DNA of 64,000 nt from Centroberyx gerrardi (GCF_048128805.1 NC_136012.1:15385725-15449724), one strand, 5' to 3'; counted from the first letter of the stretch, positions 1 through 13,929 are shown. A program made the numbers and translations. Notes: generated from the sequence alone by a model not told the origin.

Positions 1-229
1 GCTTTGCTAAGTTAGCTTGCTGGCTTGTTAGCAAGCTAATAAAGCCAAAAACCAGCTGGTTGTTTTGGTTAACTAAGCTGATACTTCTCAAGCTACATTC
101 TTGGGTGCTTTGGAGTATGTTAGGGGACTAAAGACTTCACAACTTGGAGAAAAGTAGAGATTTTTTAAGGTAGATTTGTTAAGTTATGAGACCATTCACT
201 TTTAGGTATGGATCCACACCCACAAGTTA

Positions 230-281
230 AAATTTGTTTATTTATATAGCCCGTTATCACATGCATGTCTCAAAGGGCACC
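230..281 (-). repeat. L2-type LINE 3' tail (fragment)
   Basis: Read on the minus strand, this has the typical end of fish L2 elements: a CCCTTTGAGA block, GTGATAACGGGCTATATAAA, then AATAAA-rich sequence. Only the extreme 3' end is visible and no reverse transcriptase frame accompanies it. Family assignment is by eye. Confidence 0.55.
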
Positions 282-1989
282 CATGACTTTTTCTGGCACG
301 GTTGTTATATACTTAGACATTATTTGTGCACAGCCATTTCTCCAATGGACGCCAAGACGGCATCAACCATGGTTGCTAGGTAATCTCTGATGCAACCGGA
401 AAGCCTCCGTAACAATGTAAGGACAGTACAGTCCTGAGTCAAGGGTAGGTTACACTCCCCAGATGATCAACACATGCTGAATATCTCTCAGGCATTCTGA
501 GAAGAGATAGCCCCATCTGTGTGTCGGTACAGTAATATGACTGCTGTAGGGGGAGAGCTAAGATCTGATGTTGTGCGTGACATTGGTGGTATAGGTTTTA
601 ACTGACCGCAAACATGTGGGACCTACTGTGTAAGTGAATGTAAGTGATATAATGAATCGGATTGCACTTACAGCACACTGCACAGTAGTTTTCTTTACAG
701 ACAACTGCGCCTTTTAGCTTTAATGATAGCCTCAAGTCCTTGATCGCATGACAGCACCATACATTGGTTGTCATATAGTGTCTTACTGCGTCATGGGTCT
801 TTCCTGTTGGAACATGCAAGTCATTCCTCACCTCCTATTTACTAAACAACATTCTCATTGGGGGATGTATAGCAGGACCATCAAAGACCCCTTGTTTTCT
901 CCTCCAGTCCCCCACTCTCCTTACAGCCTCTGGCAAAGTCTATTTAAGATTCCTTGCGTGCCTAACGGTTCTGTGTGCCCTTAAATTTGTTATGATATAA
1001 AATACCTCACGTGTCTCTCTGATACTCAAGCATGCACCATCATAAGTCTGTTTGGCCGATAGTGCCTGCTACATGTGCGCACTCCACTCCACAGTAATTT
1101 TCCCCACAGGAGCTGACATTAGGAGCTAACTGTGATCCTCGGGGGGGAGGATTTACAACTGTGTGTGCCCTGGCAGATGCGTGCCCATGGGTGAATATTT
1201 CCCACTCCTAGGCACGTCATCCGCGGGGGCTCGTGTGGCAGCGTTTGTACTAACTGTTGTACGTCACCGCTCTGCTAAATGAGGTTTCCAATTACCCAGG
1301 CCAGTGGCTACAGTCAGGGTTTAATGTGAGGCTTTGACTCTCTCCTATCACTCTCCACATAAGGGGAATAACCACTGCTGTGCTCAGTGTGCAAACCCAA
1401 AGCTATCGTAGGATAGGCAAATATAATATTAGGGGGAAAATAATGCAGCATAAATTGGTACACCAGGTATCTTAAGTGTGCCTCCTCCATTCTCTCTCCC
1501 AAGGAGAACAGGAGCAGATATTTTGATTGGTACCTCTGAGTCCTCCTGAAAGTGCGTCTTTAACCTGAGATGGGGCTCTTCTATCCTCTGTTTCAGTCAT
1601 TTTTTTCTTTCTGTTCTTGTCTCTACTCTCTCTCTCTCTCTCTCTGTCTGTCTTACACACACACACTCACATAAACACACACAGACCCACTCCCAAGCCA
1701 TTTCCAGGGAGAATTCCCAGGATTCCCAGTTCTATGCTGGGTTTTCTAATGCCAGGGAACATGAGTCTGGCTGGTTAGAGTAATTTAAAAATGTAAGAAC
1801 AAAGGAGTAGAGACTAGTAAATGAGACTTAGGCTTAGGAAAGGAAACTAAAGAACCAACTCTCTTCAAAACAGGAAGGAAATGCAGAAGAGAATATGACA
1901 AGTATAGTTGTTAGAAATGCTTATCGCACCGCGTTTTACAAGCCAGTCGAATAATGTAATAGTTTTGATTTATTGTTTTCATAATGTGG

Positions 1990-2056
1990 CTGTTGTGAAG
2001 CCCTTTGAGGCAGCAACTGTGATTAAGGGCCATACAACTAAACTTGCCTTGACTTC
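1990..2056 (+). repeat. L2-type LINE 3' tail (fragment)
   Basis: The sequence TGTGAAGCCCTTTGAGGCA, followed by GTGATTAAGGGCCATACAA and a TTGCCTTGACTT tail, is the usual 3' terminus of teleost L2 elements. It is a 5'-truncated copy without coding sequence. Confidence 0.65.
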
Positions 2057-4079
2057 ATAATGTTGGCTTTCACATGATTCCGCTATATTCTTCATAGTAT
2101 GTCATATATCTAAATACACTTCCTCAGTGAAAGGGGACAAGTCAGGTCATGAAAATGCCAGAGATCTTGGCCCTCCATACAGAATGGAAACAAACTATTT
2201 GTCTAATAAATGTGTCTAAAGTGTTCTCTTTCCGAGACTCAGATAATCACTCATATTCTTCTTAACGACTGTCTCCTTCTCAAACATAAGTATAGCTAGA
2301 TACATTGTTTTGTGCTGCCATAATCTATTTTACTTCCTCATATGGTCATTTGAGATATAAAACGTTAGTGGAATCAGAAACAAGATGAGTGAGTGGAGTG
2401 ACAATGCTTCAACTGGCTCAGAGTTCAAGCCCCGTGACAGCAGACATTGAATCCTCACCAGCTGCTGTTGTGTGTCTGCCTGTGGAGCGAGCAAGTCATA
2501 AAAGAGAATTTCTCCTTCATGGGATCAATAGAGTATCACAAAAAATGTTTACAGGTTAGTGAAGGATGACACTGGGAGGTGGAGGGATTACTGCAATATG
2601 ACGCCAATAGGAACAGAAGTGATGAGGAACCATGTACATATGAGGATGAAATGAGCTTGGACTAACCTCATTGGTTAAGTCAATAGAATCAATGGAGATT
2701 AGGATCTGTGGTGGTGCTTGGTATCTAAACAAGTGCAGTCCTGGTTCCGTAAAATTGGCTTATACAGCACTATGACAGAAAGTTAAAGGTAATTTTCACA
2801 TGGTGAAGGCTGGCTAAACAAATACTTATAAGAATGTTGTCAACACGCCCCAGCATCCCAAGCTGCCCGGACAAGAAGACGGGGCGACCCAGAGATTTGT
2901 CCCAGGGTGGCACAGCCTCCGTCCTCCATTAAACTGCATCTCTAGATAAGGATAAACCTGTGCTCTCTGCAACATGAACGGTACATCAATACATTGACAA
3001 ATGTGGTGATTTAGTAGGTGTTTCAAACAGGCAGATGCCTGTTTGAATCTGGCATCATAGGACTGCTGCCAAATCAGTGGATTGAGATTGTGTTAGTAGT
3101 TTTTATAGGAAAGATTCTGGACCGCCCAATCTATCTCTTGTGAATCCTAGTGAAGTTTGGGGGGGGATATTTTGTATGTAAGGTCAGTATATTACGTAGG
3201 TACGTCGATACACTATACCAGGCAGCAACCTGCCACAGTGCTGACATGTTTATTCTGTGTGAAGTAAGAGCTTACAGTGCAGAGGTTGCCTCACCATCAG
3301 AAATGTAATAGACTAAACATTCAAATTTCCCCCAATTGGCACTGGGTGCATGCAGGGAATGCCCAGTAAAGCTATGCTCAATGAGCAATTCATTTAGAGA
3401 TACATTATCTGCATTATTTACTGTTTATATTGTTTATCCGGCATTAGTTAGTCTGTTAGCATTAATTATTCCATGAAGGACTCACATCGACAATGTACAA
3501 AATATGGGCGTCGGACACAAGTCAAGTTACAGCAGCAAGCCACAGGCCTCGTTCAGAGCCCCTAAGTGGTTATGCAACATCAATTTGCTTCTTCCTCTGG
3601 GTGGCGAGTATCTGATAAGAGCTGGACAGCATGTCCCCTTGGAGAAAAAGGAGGAACTAGAAGTCACGGTAAGGCAGAAAAAATAGAGAACACCACCCAA
3701 CGGTACAGTTCAGAAACCTCAGAATAGCATTCAACACTTCCTTTGTGTGCCCTTAGATAAACCGAAGAACTGCATACGCTTGATTAGTTCATCAGTCATA
3801 TGCATCACATTTGTCAGGGAACGGCAATACTGAAATAGCAATTTAAACAGTCATGCATGGGAGCTTAATAGAGTATGGTTTAAGTTCAAACCGTATTTGG
3901 AGACAAAGGATGAATATTTAGGCCACCATTAGGGAAATGAATGCATAAATTCACTTATCTCTCAGCCATTTCAAATATAGACTTAGGACCTATCTGATGG
4001 CCAAACTGCTCAAAGTTTTGCCTCAGTAACTCAGCACACAACTTATCTCTCTCCTCCTGCACACACGATAACACACTGA

Positions 4080-4105
4080 CACACACACACACACACACAC
4101 ACACA
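4080..4105. repeat. (CA)n microsatellite
   Basis: Uninterrupted CA dinucleotide run of about 26 bp. Confidence 0.9.
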
Positions 4106-5224
4106 TGTGGTACACCCTCCCACTCTTCCACGCTCACTTCCCCTATAATTTCATTGCTTGTATTACGACTATTTTAACTTTTTCATTTATTTCAATGTCC
4201 ATTTTGTTTTATTGTTGTTCTATCATTTCCCCCCATGTTGTTTCTGATGTGATTTGGATTCAGTTATCCAATTTAGTTGTGTATTTTCTTGTTATCTTGA
4301 TTTTTTTGGTTTCTTTCTGTATTCTTTATTTCTTTGGTTTGTTTTGAAGTGAGATGTTTTATAAGCAGTTTCTTTCTTTTTTTTTCTTCACCTGCATAAA
4401 TTTGTAATCACTTCTTTTTTGTGTTTTATCATATTTATTACTGTGTTTTTTAATTCTCTTCGGTGTAAGATGTTCATTCACATAACTTTTTTGTTTTTCT
4501 TTAAATCACGTAGGCTACCTGCATTGCTTTTTCTAATTCTACTGTAGTTGAGAACTCTTCCCCCTTTCAGAAGTGTAAACAACAACATCATCCAGTTGTA
4601 TTGAAAAGTGTGTCAGAAAAGACCAGTACAGCTTGTTCTTGTTGAAGAAGAAGGAAACAATGGTTCTGTTTCAGTAATACAATAGCCTACTGTAAGTTGT
4701 TTTAAGGAAAGATGACAGATATTCACTTTTATTTCCTCATGATGTTAGATAACTTGTCAGTTCTCTTCATACCAGAGAGAATTACACTTATCCAGGTTGG
4801 GCTTGTGGATGACCTTTGTGTGATACTGTTAAAAGTATAGGCTACAGGAGATGGTAGTTGCAGAGGCATTTCGCTGGCTGTAGTTTACACAAAGTAAATG
4901 CCAGGTAAGGCTTGGCTTTTCTCCTCCTTTTCTCCTCCTTATCTCCAGCTCTACATCTTTACACAGACACTGAAACCACGTAAGCCCCACCATTAACCTG
5001 GTATAAATGCTCTATGCAAAGCTGACTTGAGGAGAACATTTACTGCTCCACCCATGTGGCCGTCAGTTGTACTCACAGTAAACAAACATTAATAATCTGT
5101 CCTGGGACCTGCAGAAGCAATCTGCCGGCAGGCTGTGAAGCATCAAATTCTTTAAGCCTTGTTTCCACTTCCTCTCACAACTCATTCTGTCACGCACAAA
5201 TATAAATGCAGTGGCCCTTGTCTT

Positions 5225-5225
<1 letters not shown>

Positions 5226-5259
<34 letters not shown>
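5226..5259. repeat. (TG)n microsatellite
   Basis: TG run of about 33 bp followed by degenerate TG-rich sequence to about 5303. Confidence 0.9.
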
Positions 5260-5261
<2 letters not shown>

Positions 5262-6027
5262 CTGTGTCTGTGACTGTGCATGCTTGTTTCTGTGTGTGTG
5301 TGTATACTGTAGGATTTGCACAAATGAGACAAAGATTGATTGATGGAAATTCTATGAGGAGGAAGGCACACCAAGTTTTCTTGTTCCTTAGACAATGCAT
5401 TCCCAACATGCATGTGAGGGCAACCTGCCAAGGAAATCAAAAAAGCTGTCTTCCCAGCAGGAAATATTACATAAAATTCTGTAGAGTGGCTGCTCGGGTT
5501 CAATTCGTTTAACCTGTGATTTTTGTAGAATTACAAGGCTGCGCTATTGTGCTATCAAGTCATTAGTGTGATAATGGCCTGTAATTAGCCCCATCCTCGA
5601 GGCTTGTCCCATCTTCCTTTGGGCTAGCTTCCAGAGGTTCATCACTGGGAGAACAGCTAAGCTACGTTTATCTCCATTAAGTCACTCAGACAGGATCAGC
5701 GGAGTGAGACGGCATGTATTGGCTGCACAGCAATATCCTCAAGGGCAGAATGAGGTTGTTGACCTGCGAAGCCAGGGTCAGGGTGTGCGCTCATGCATGT
5801 CGGCCGCCCAGTCAATTCTGACCATCTCTCGCGGCTGGCTCGAGGATGAAAGTAGACAGTTGTTGGTATAGAGCTGAGCACCTGATTGGTATTCAGTAAC
5901 GCACAAACAAATACTGCTGCAGATATGACCCTGAGACATGTAAATGCATTATCACCTCCTCCACCTATAGTACCAACACGCCAAGATGTGCAAACAAGTA
6001 TGCAGACAAACTGACACAGACACTGAT

Positions 6028-6028
<1 letters not shown>

Positions 6029-6072
<44 letters not shown>
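6029..6072. repeat. (CA)n microsatellite
   Basis: Perfect 44 bp CA run. Confidence 0.95.
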
Positions 6073-6075
<3 letters not shown>

Positions 6076-6914
6076 GGTACACAGCAGATGGTTTGTGACG
6101 ACAGAGCTTTCCTCTCTGCATCCCAACACTAGAATGCATATTTAAAATAATCAAGTCAGTGAGTTTTACAATCTTCGCGGTATCAGAGCTCTCTGAAAAG
6201 ATTTTGTTGGTGATTATTCTGGCATCGCTCAGAGAACAGACACCGAATTTGGCACAGATGACCAGACAGAGTGGCCATAATTGTGCATGGAAAAACCCAG
6301 TGCCAAACTGTGACAGTAATGTTAACTTCACACACTGTTAACCAGCGTTGACCCCAGCTGGTCTCTCCACACATCCTCTCCGTCATTCATCATAACTTCC
6401 TGGTCCGACCTCTAACTTTCTATTTCATCGATAGCCACAATCACCCCCAGGAAATCCCTTCAAAGGGAAACCAGTGACATTTAATTGAGGCTGATTATAA
6501 TCAGCACTTATTCAGTATGCCCGCAGGTTTTGAATGACCTCAGGGTTTACATAGCCTGCAGAGAAGCAGATGAAGATACGGTTTTTTACAATGTTTGTAC
6601 TTAGGTCAGGTTTATTCATTTTGATCTAAATGCCAGACATGAGCGTGACTGACTGGCAGTAGTGGCTCATTGTGAAAGCACAGTGGAAACAGCTGTCTGC
6701 TTGCAAAATTGTCGGTACTTAAACTGATCAGACCTGGGCTACCTTAGAGGAACCTATAATAATATTCCTTGGGGTATACATTGACATTTTCCATTAACCT
6801 TTGAATGAAAGCTCAGACTTTTATTCCATAGTGAAAGATGAAAATGACTACTTTTAAAGAATCAAATAAATATTGGAGGTAAGATTCATACAAAGGCAGA
6901 GGTATGATGGGAGC

Positions 6915-6917
<3 letters not shown>

Positions 6918-6961
<44 letters not shown>

Positions 6962-6972
6962 TGTGTGTGTGT
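6918..6972. repeat. (TG)n microsatellite
   Basis: TG run of about 43 bp plus a short continuation after a single C interruption. Confidence 0.95.
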
Positions 6973-7123
6973 AATTTTTCATCAGTATGTGTGTATCCAT
7001 GCATGTCTTTGTGTTTCAGCTCTCAGCTGTCCCCACAGTAGCTAACGAGTAGCTCTGACAACTTCATCAGAATGCATGTGCATGACTTTCCACTGTTAAC
7101 GTGTGAGAGTGTGTTGGTGTGTG

Positions 7124-7124
<1 letters not shown>

Positions 7125-7154
<30 letters not shown>
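7125..7154. repeat. (GT)n microsatellite
   Basis: GT run of about 30 bp, preceded by GTGTGAGA-type variants. Confidence 0.9.
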
Positions 7155-8344
7155 CATCGTATAGTCGGTGTGTGTTGTACGAGGCTGCGGGCCAACACTA
7201 ATACAAAGCCAAACAGGCCGGTGGGGCTGCAGAACAGTAAAAAGCAAGCTGGGAGTTAAGCTTGTCTTTCGTCAGCCAGCTTACCTCTCTGATATAGAGC
7301 TGTCAAAGGACCTATCACAAGCTTGTATAGGAAAATACTGTTATATCCACTGGAAGATTTACAGTGGTCCAACTAAGACCAGTCCTCACCCCACAGCTAT
7401 CCAAACACATAAACCACCAATCCTAGATAACAGCAGTGCAGCAGAGGAGAAACTATAATCCTTCAGAGAAGAATTGCATCATCTCATTTTTCTTAACTCC
7501 CATTAGGAGTTTATGCCATTGTTATTTCCATGCTTATTTTCATGGACTACTGTCGGCATGTCAGTGTTTGATTTATTACCCAAAAATGGCCACTGGCATG
7601 CTTCGGTGGCTCAGAAAAACAAATATTTTATAATAGTCCTTGGGGAATTGGGGGTGGGGTTCAGTACATGCAATTAGGTTATCCCCATAAAAGCCTCTTA
7701 ATAAAACAGTTATTTCTTTAATGCAGTTGCTAAAATCAGATTAGGGAGACATATTTAGTGGCTGTTCTTGAATATGCAGTACACAGCACTATTGCTGATT
7801 CAAGGCAGCTGTGTTAGCATATTTAGAGGTTGTAACTCCCTACAGTCCTTGGTGGACTGTAACCACAGCTGTTGAAATCAGTTTGCTTAGCCTGATAAAT
7901 GCACTCAATACATGTAGTAACAATGTACAGTAAGCAAGGGTTAAACCAAAGGTACCTCTGACACTTCCCATAATGATCAGAAACTGAAACTGAGTCAGGC
8001 TCAACAATTGAATGTTTTATTTTTTTGTGATTTTTTGTGATCCTCTTGTGGCCTCCTATTTCTTGATCAGTGCTTTACAGGAAGGGTACCATATAAGTAA
8101 CATACAAGTAAACATGTAAAATATTTGCTTTATAATTAATTTGATCAGTGACTTACTTATATATGCTAATGAGTAGGCTATTACACAATTATATTTCCCA
8201 TTTTTCAATATTTTTTTCAGTCTGTAATCAATTTCATGCTTCTTTTGAATGAAGTGTATGGATTTCCTTGCAGTCTTTCACCAATTTCATGCTTGACTAG
8301 AACGGATTGTCAAGTCATTTGGGCTATACCGCTATTGCAAAAAT

Positions 8345-8405
8345 GAAATGCAAAGCCTCCTGATTTTAATGCAAAGTGCAATTTCTTTGCATTGCGTTGC
8401 ATTTC
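8345..8405. repeat. Nested inverted repeat with octamer-like motifs
   Basis: GAAATGCAA (8345-8353) pairs with TTGCATTTC (8397-8405), and inside it AATGCAAAG (8368-8376) pairs with CTTTGCATT (8385-8393) across an 8-nt loop. All arms are perfect 9-mers. The arms contain ATGCAAA/TTTGCAT, which resemble POU octamer half sites. Function unknown. Confidence 0.6.
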
Positions 8406-9404
8406 CACATGACCAACAAAACTTGCAACAGTACATGCTATTGTCCAAGAGTTTAATTTTGTTTATAATAACAACATAAAAGTAAGGGACTTTTGTCATA
8501 TAACACGTGACTTTTAATAGACATACCACTGTAATTAAAGAAATTGGTTTCAAAAATAATGCTCAACAATATTGCTTTCAATTCACCTTTCCCCTTTGGA
8601 TGCCACTGAATTTGGTTCATTGTGATATCGTTTGATGGCTCATGCACTGAAGACAATTGGAGGTAGCTTCTTACTTTTCTTTGGTTAGCATTTAGTCAAG
8701 GATAGCCCTCATAACCCCTTCATACCCATCCTAAAGCCCCAAAAGTACAAAATGAGTACAGCTACATTAATACTGAATAAAGAATGGAACTTTTTCTTTG
8801 TAGTTAGCTTAGGCCCAGGGTCAATCTGGTCTAGTAATATCAAGTAGTAATATCATTACAACGACAACATAGCAAAACAGCCTAGATCACATCAGTAAGA
8901 TAAGCAAATAGAAAGTGTGACAGAGCAAAGATAAATAAGTGCATTGATATCAGAAAGTCCCTCGGGCTATTTGGACACACTGTCCTTTAATGACTAGCAT
9001 GTAAGATTTTGGATGAACCTTCAAGCTGTGTTTTGAGCCCAGCTTTCAAGTGTTAGCCAGTCTCTGTTGTTATCACAGATGTGGCTGCAAGATGGACTCT
9101 GACTGCGGCTGGTGCTGATTACAGCTGAGCTGCAGAAAATATCTGTTAAGGCCCGAGGCAGACCTGAAAGATTCATTGTCTCTTGCTGACAAAGAAGAAA
9201 AAAATTAAACCGCAACAACATGTTATGGCTTAGCACATCGAGACACAAAGAGATAATATGGCCTGCTAGATAACCCCTGCATTTATTTGTAGTCCTTCAT
9301 AGCCCAAAAGTGTTTACATTGCCAATCAAACAGAGGTATGCCTTGTTCTGCAGGATTAAACTCTCAAAGCAGCAGTCCAATGCAGCTCAATCTCAGCAAC
9401 TACA

Positions 9405-9406
<2 letters not shown>

Positions 9407-9451
<45 letters not shown>
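9407..9451. repeat. (CA)n microsatellite
   Basis: Perfect AC run of about 45 bp. Confidence 0.95.
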
Positions 9452-9453
<2 letters not shown>

Positions 9454-10438
9454 CATTCATACTTGAACCAGCATCAGAAGATATGTTGGATAATGGAGAG
9501 TGGTGTTATGAAATCACTCACAGTTAATTTAAACATGGCTTTTTTCATTTAACAGATCTTCTGGGGTTGTTCTGGTCTGTCAGTGTGCATCAAGCCACAG
9601 TGCAATCCATTAATCCCCTGAGGCTCTGAGGCTCTGAACAATAGACTGGCAGGGAGGGGTTGGCTGATGGTGGCACATCTCAGCTCATTACCAAAGATGA
9701 GACTGGCACTGAGTGTCTGTGTGCGTGTTTGTGTGCTGAGACAGAAAAACAGGTGGTTCATGCTATTGGAGTGATAAGGAAATTACACTTACTCCCCTCA
9801 GAAACACCCACAAATCACTGAGCTTGCACTGTGTGATTCGTTACATCTGTTTTTACTGTACAGGTTTGCAGAAAGAATGGGAAGCCCTCCTCTAAAGTAT
9901 TATCATTGAGACATTAAGTTCTTAGCACCACTGGTACGCTCTCTACTCTCTCTCGCGGGGATTGCATCTTGTGAATATGCATGTTGGATGGCTCCCCAAA
10001 GTTACAGAGAAAAACAAAACCAGAGAGAGACCGTCTCAGATCTCCCTCTCACTTGGAGTGGACTGGGTCAAAAGTTAACTCTTTTTCGCAGTTAATTACA
10101 GTGGGAGAGCTGAATTACCAGAGACGCTGGAAAGAGGTTTAGTGGAGGGAGGTGTTAGAGGATGGAGCCTCTTCCTTCAGCAGCACAGAGAAAGAAATCA
10201 GCCCACACCCTGTTTATTCAGACATGAATCACTTTGGGGGGGGGGGACACATAATCAGGTCAGGGGTTCAGCGCTACTCCCCATTGTCTAAATGTACACT
10301 AGAGTCTTGGAGTCACATCATACAGGTAACAGTGTTCCTCATATAATAGAGCAAATGAACAAATTATTCTGTATTCTAGTTACAAGTTGAGGATCACAAT
10401 AGAGATAAAATAAGATTAAAAATCCATATCTTTATATA

Positions 10439-10779
10439 CACTGCCAGTCAAAAGTTTGGACACACCTGATTGAATGTACCATGTTTTTCATTCTCTTAAA
10501 GCCATTTTGATCTAAAGGCTTATGCTTAAATGCTTGGAATTTTTTCTTAGACAAATATAAATAGTGAAGTTGATGCCTATGTATACATTTCTTTCCAAAG
10601 CCTTTGGCTACTTTAAAGACTCTTATATATCAGATAGTTTTGATTTAACACTTTTTTGTTCACTGCATAATTCCATTTGCGTTATTTTATAGTTTTGATG
10701 TCTTTACTCTTATTCTAAAATGTGGAAAATAGTAAAAATGAAGAAATATGTGATGTGTCCAAACTTTTGACTGGTAGTG
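10439..10779. mobile_element. Tc1/mariner-like non-autonomous element, complete
   Basis: A 341 bp element bounded by inverted termini reading CACTRCCAGTCAAAAGTTTG from both ends and flanked by TA dinucleotides (10437-10438 and 10780-10781), the target duplication of Tc1/mariner transposons. The interior is AT-rich with no transposase frame, so it is a MITE that would need transposase in trans. A second copy lies at 39567 inside sh3tc2. Confidence 0.85.
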
Positions 10780-13546
10780 TATGAAAAATAACTTCATTCA
10801 AGGATTATCCAAGCTCAGTTAGGTGTCGAGGGAAAATGGCACGCATCCTTATTTCTGTCCCGTGAATACTAACTGGGGACAATAAAAAAGGCTTTTTGTT
10901 CATATAGATGGTTAATATCCTCGACAGTTCCAGGACTGGTCCTCAGATGCTTCTGGTCCATCACTTTCATTCAAGCCATTTGAGAGACAAAATGGTAGCT
11001 GTTCATTTATTTATAGCTCTATTTACTCTCCCACCTATCTCCTCACATTTACTACTGCCCATGCCCATTAAAGATTGATGACTCAACCCAAACTGTTTGT
11101 GGTGGGAAAATATTCATCAGCCACAAGCATTCAGATGGCACTAAGGGGTAAGGGTAGATAAACACCACAAGATGCCATACAGATTCCCTGTTAGAACGAC
11201 TGCTAGAAAGGCTATAATGTTGGATTTTCACCCTGTTCTTGTATATTTGTATAGGGAGGAATGTATTGGGGCTGAATCTTAAAAGCCTCCGGTGTTTTTC
11301 CACCAAAAGATGTAAGATTATTCCCCTCTGTGCTGATCTGAGGTCTGCTGGGGACCTTTTTGCTGAATGGTACAGATTAGTGTACATTGATTAAAGCCTT
11401 GTGTAAAGGGCATCTTCTGCCCTGAGTCATGTAGACTGTAATGCATAATTTCTAATTTTCTCCCCAGAGGGTTACGCTGAAGGCTTCCCAATGGGAAAAT
11501 CAAATAAGATGTTCTCTGAGCACTCGGCACAGTTGGTAGCTTGATGTTTCTGACACTGGCCTTTATTGCCCAGAGCTTTGAATTACATTACACTGCGTAT
11601 GGCCTTAATGAAACAAATCACCAGGATTCACTGGATAGGTTAGCAACAATGTCCTCTACAGATGCCTGTGGAATGAATAACCTTATCTGTGCTATAGTAA
11701 TAGTTCAGCCTTCACTGCGTAATTCATATTATTAACCCTGTGCTAAGTCCATGAGCGCTGTAGACACTTGTAATAAGAGAGGAATGTTGCTTTTGTCCTG
11801 TGACAGGGATTCTGGTTACAGGTTTGCCAGAATAGGGCACTAGGTCAGTCGCATTATTTAACCTTTAACCTTCTCAGACATGAAGTCATGTACCCCCCTG
11901 TGCTGGTTTGTGTTTGTATGACAGGATCAATAAGACATCAGACAAACCAAGTGACCCCCATGAGACCAATGATTACTCTGGCCTGTAGATAACACCAAGC
12001 CTAGAAAGGCTGGGGGGAGCAGCTCTGCCCCCTTCCACTGACTAAAATGCAGTTTACCTTGGCATAGGCTCTATTTATTCTTTTCTTTACTGTGAATGCC
12101 AAACAGTGAAATGCTTGTTGATTTGTGGTGGTGACCAGTACAGAAAGGTTACTGTTTTGGAAACAGGCCGAGCTTTTTGACCATAGCAACACTTTTGGGA
12201 AAATGAGAGTGGAAGGGAGTGTGGGCAAGATGAAGGATGGACCCACACAGTTATTAATTCTAGAAGAGTCTGGCATGTTGTGTTAGTGCAATGCAGCACC
12301 GCATCACCCTTAAACAATCTATCATTGACGTTGGTGTGCCTAATGTGAACGTTCACACTGACAGTCTCTTTCATTTCCCCTCTCCATATGTCAGTGGGCG
12401 TCATTATCACAGGCTGTGGAGCTGTCCCCGGCCTGTGGACTACGTCACGTTCTTGAAGCCACCACCTTAATGCTTTTCAATTGTACAGTAAACTGGTTGT
12501 AATGTAATGTTGACTCACAGGCTTTTCCTGAGCCTGAACTCTGCAACCAGGGGCAAACTTTGTGAACAATGAGGTGTGCTGCAAGTTCAAAACCTGTACT
12601 AGTCTGGCTGCTTACGCCGATCCATTCAAAACATACAAAACGGTTCTGACCTACTATTTCTATTGACTGAACAACATGTTATGCCGACTGTTTACAATGA
12701 TTGATTGAATTTCCCACTTGCAACAAGTAGACAACATTCTGCCACTAAGTTGGCATGGCAGAGCAAACAGCAATGGATTTTTTTTGTCTGTGTCGGTTAT
12801 ACGCCCATTAGTTTTTGGGTGGAACTCAGCCGCAGTCCTCCAGGGGCCTCTGATACCACAGAAGCAATTAATGATTTAGGCTCTGGACTAATCCCCAAGG
12901 AATGCTTCTGTTCACATGAATTAGATAAGGACATGAATTGATTGGCCTGGAAAGTCATTCCTAAAATCAGACAGTGCCTGAATGGATTAGACATGATTGG
13001 ACAGTCAGCGGCAGAGAAATATTTTTTCACATTATCGCGTTCAATTTGAAACTCATTTTCTGATGTCTTCATTCATTTTTTGCCTATTTGGCTCCTGCAG
13101 TTAAAGTCTGGAGGTGAGAAAAGGATGGCTTGTGGAACAATGGTTTGGCCAAATGCTTATATACCTGACATGCTAGCAAAAACCTAACTACTTGTAAATG
13201 CATCTGGGAAATAGTACTTTCATCTGCACCACCAGGTCACGTTACATGTTTTTTTGATGTATGTTGAAAGAGAGAAAACAAGAGATAGGGTACAAGAGAG
13301 GCATGTGAAAATAGACTGTATGTTTTGTACTTGTCATATTATTCTTTACAAATAGCATCCCCCCTCATTTTACCCATACTTCTGACCTTGTTATTGTTTT
13401 AGAATTTTGTATCAGTATATCTACTAGTATAGTATTTTTAATTAGAGAGTTACAGCCCTTTCATTTCCTCTCCCGCTCTTGAAACAAGCAGGTTCCCCAG
13501 AGGAATAATGCCTCCAGGTATTGTTCCACACAGAGGATGAGGGAAT

Positions 13547-13583
13547 ATGGGGGTGGGGGGGGGTGGGGGTGGGGGTGGGGGGG
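13547..13583 (+). repeat. G-tract cluster (G-quadruplex candidate)
   Basis: Five or more G runs of 5-9 bases separated by single T residues. The pattern meets the usual G3+N1-7 quadruplex rule on the plus strand. A simple G/T-rich tract is the plainer explanation. Confidence 0.6.
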
Positions 13584-13876
13584 TCGAGGTTGGGTCAGTA
13601 GGGCATCATAAAACCCTATGAAGAAGAAAAGAGGACTGAAGGAGGAGGTGGCGGGGGAGGTGGGAGAGATGTAACACTGTTTGACTCAACGGAGCAAATG
13701 TACAGTATCTAACTGGAGACGGGAGCCAAGTCGCTTAGTGGGTTTCCAAAAGTGGACCGGCTCTATCCGGGAGTGACAGGATACAGGAAGACAAACATCA
13801 CAGGCTGAGGAAACCGGTCATGATTAATCGAACATCCACTTTCCAAAGCTTCAAAACAGGACATTGAACAGAATCA

Positions 13877-13929
13877 CATTTACATTACATTTAATGCAAA
13901 TATCTGATGCTCTTACCCAGATTGACGTT
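13877..13929 (-). repeat. Fish SINE/LINE tail fragment
   Basis: Read on the minus strand the segment resembles the conserved fish SINE tail motif (TTTGGATAAAAGCGTCTGC followed by TAAATGTAATG), with several substitutions. Only the tail remains and no tRNA-related head is visible. Confidence 0.45.

Noticed and set aside
5002..5007. TATAAA box in promoter-like context
   Set aside because: No coding exon, CpG enrichment or initiator-linked frame follows it; likely chance in AT-rich DNA.
5063..6331. Frames of 117-211 codons with Cys-Val or Thr-His runs
   Set aside because: Their length comes from CA/GT repeats; the flanking residues match no family I know and no splice context is evident.
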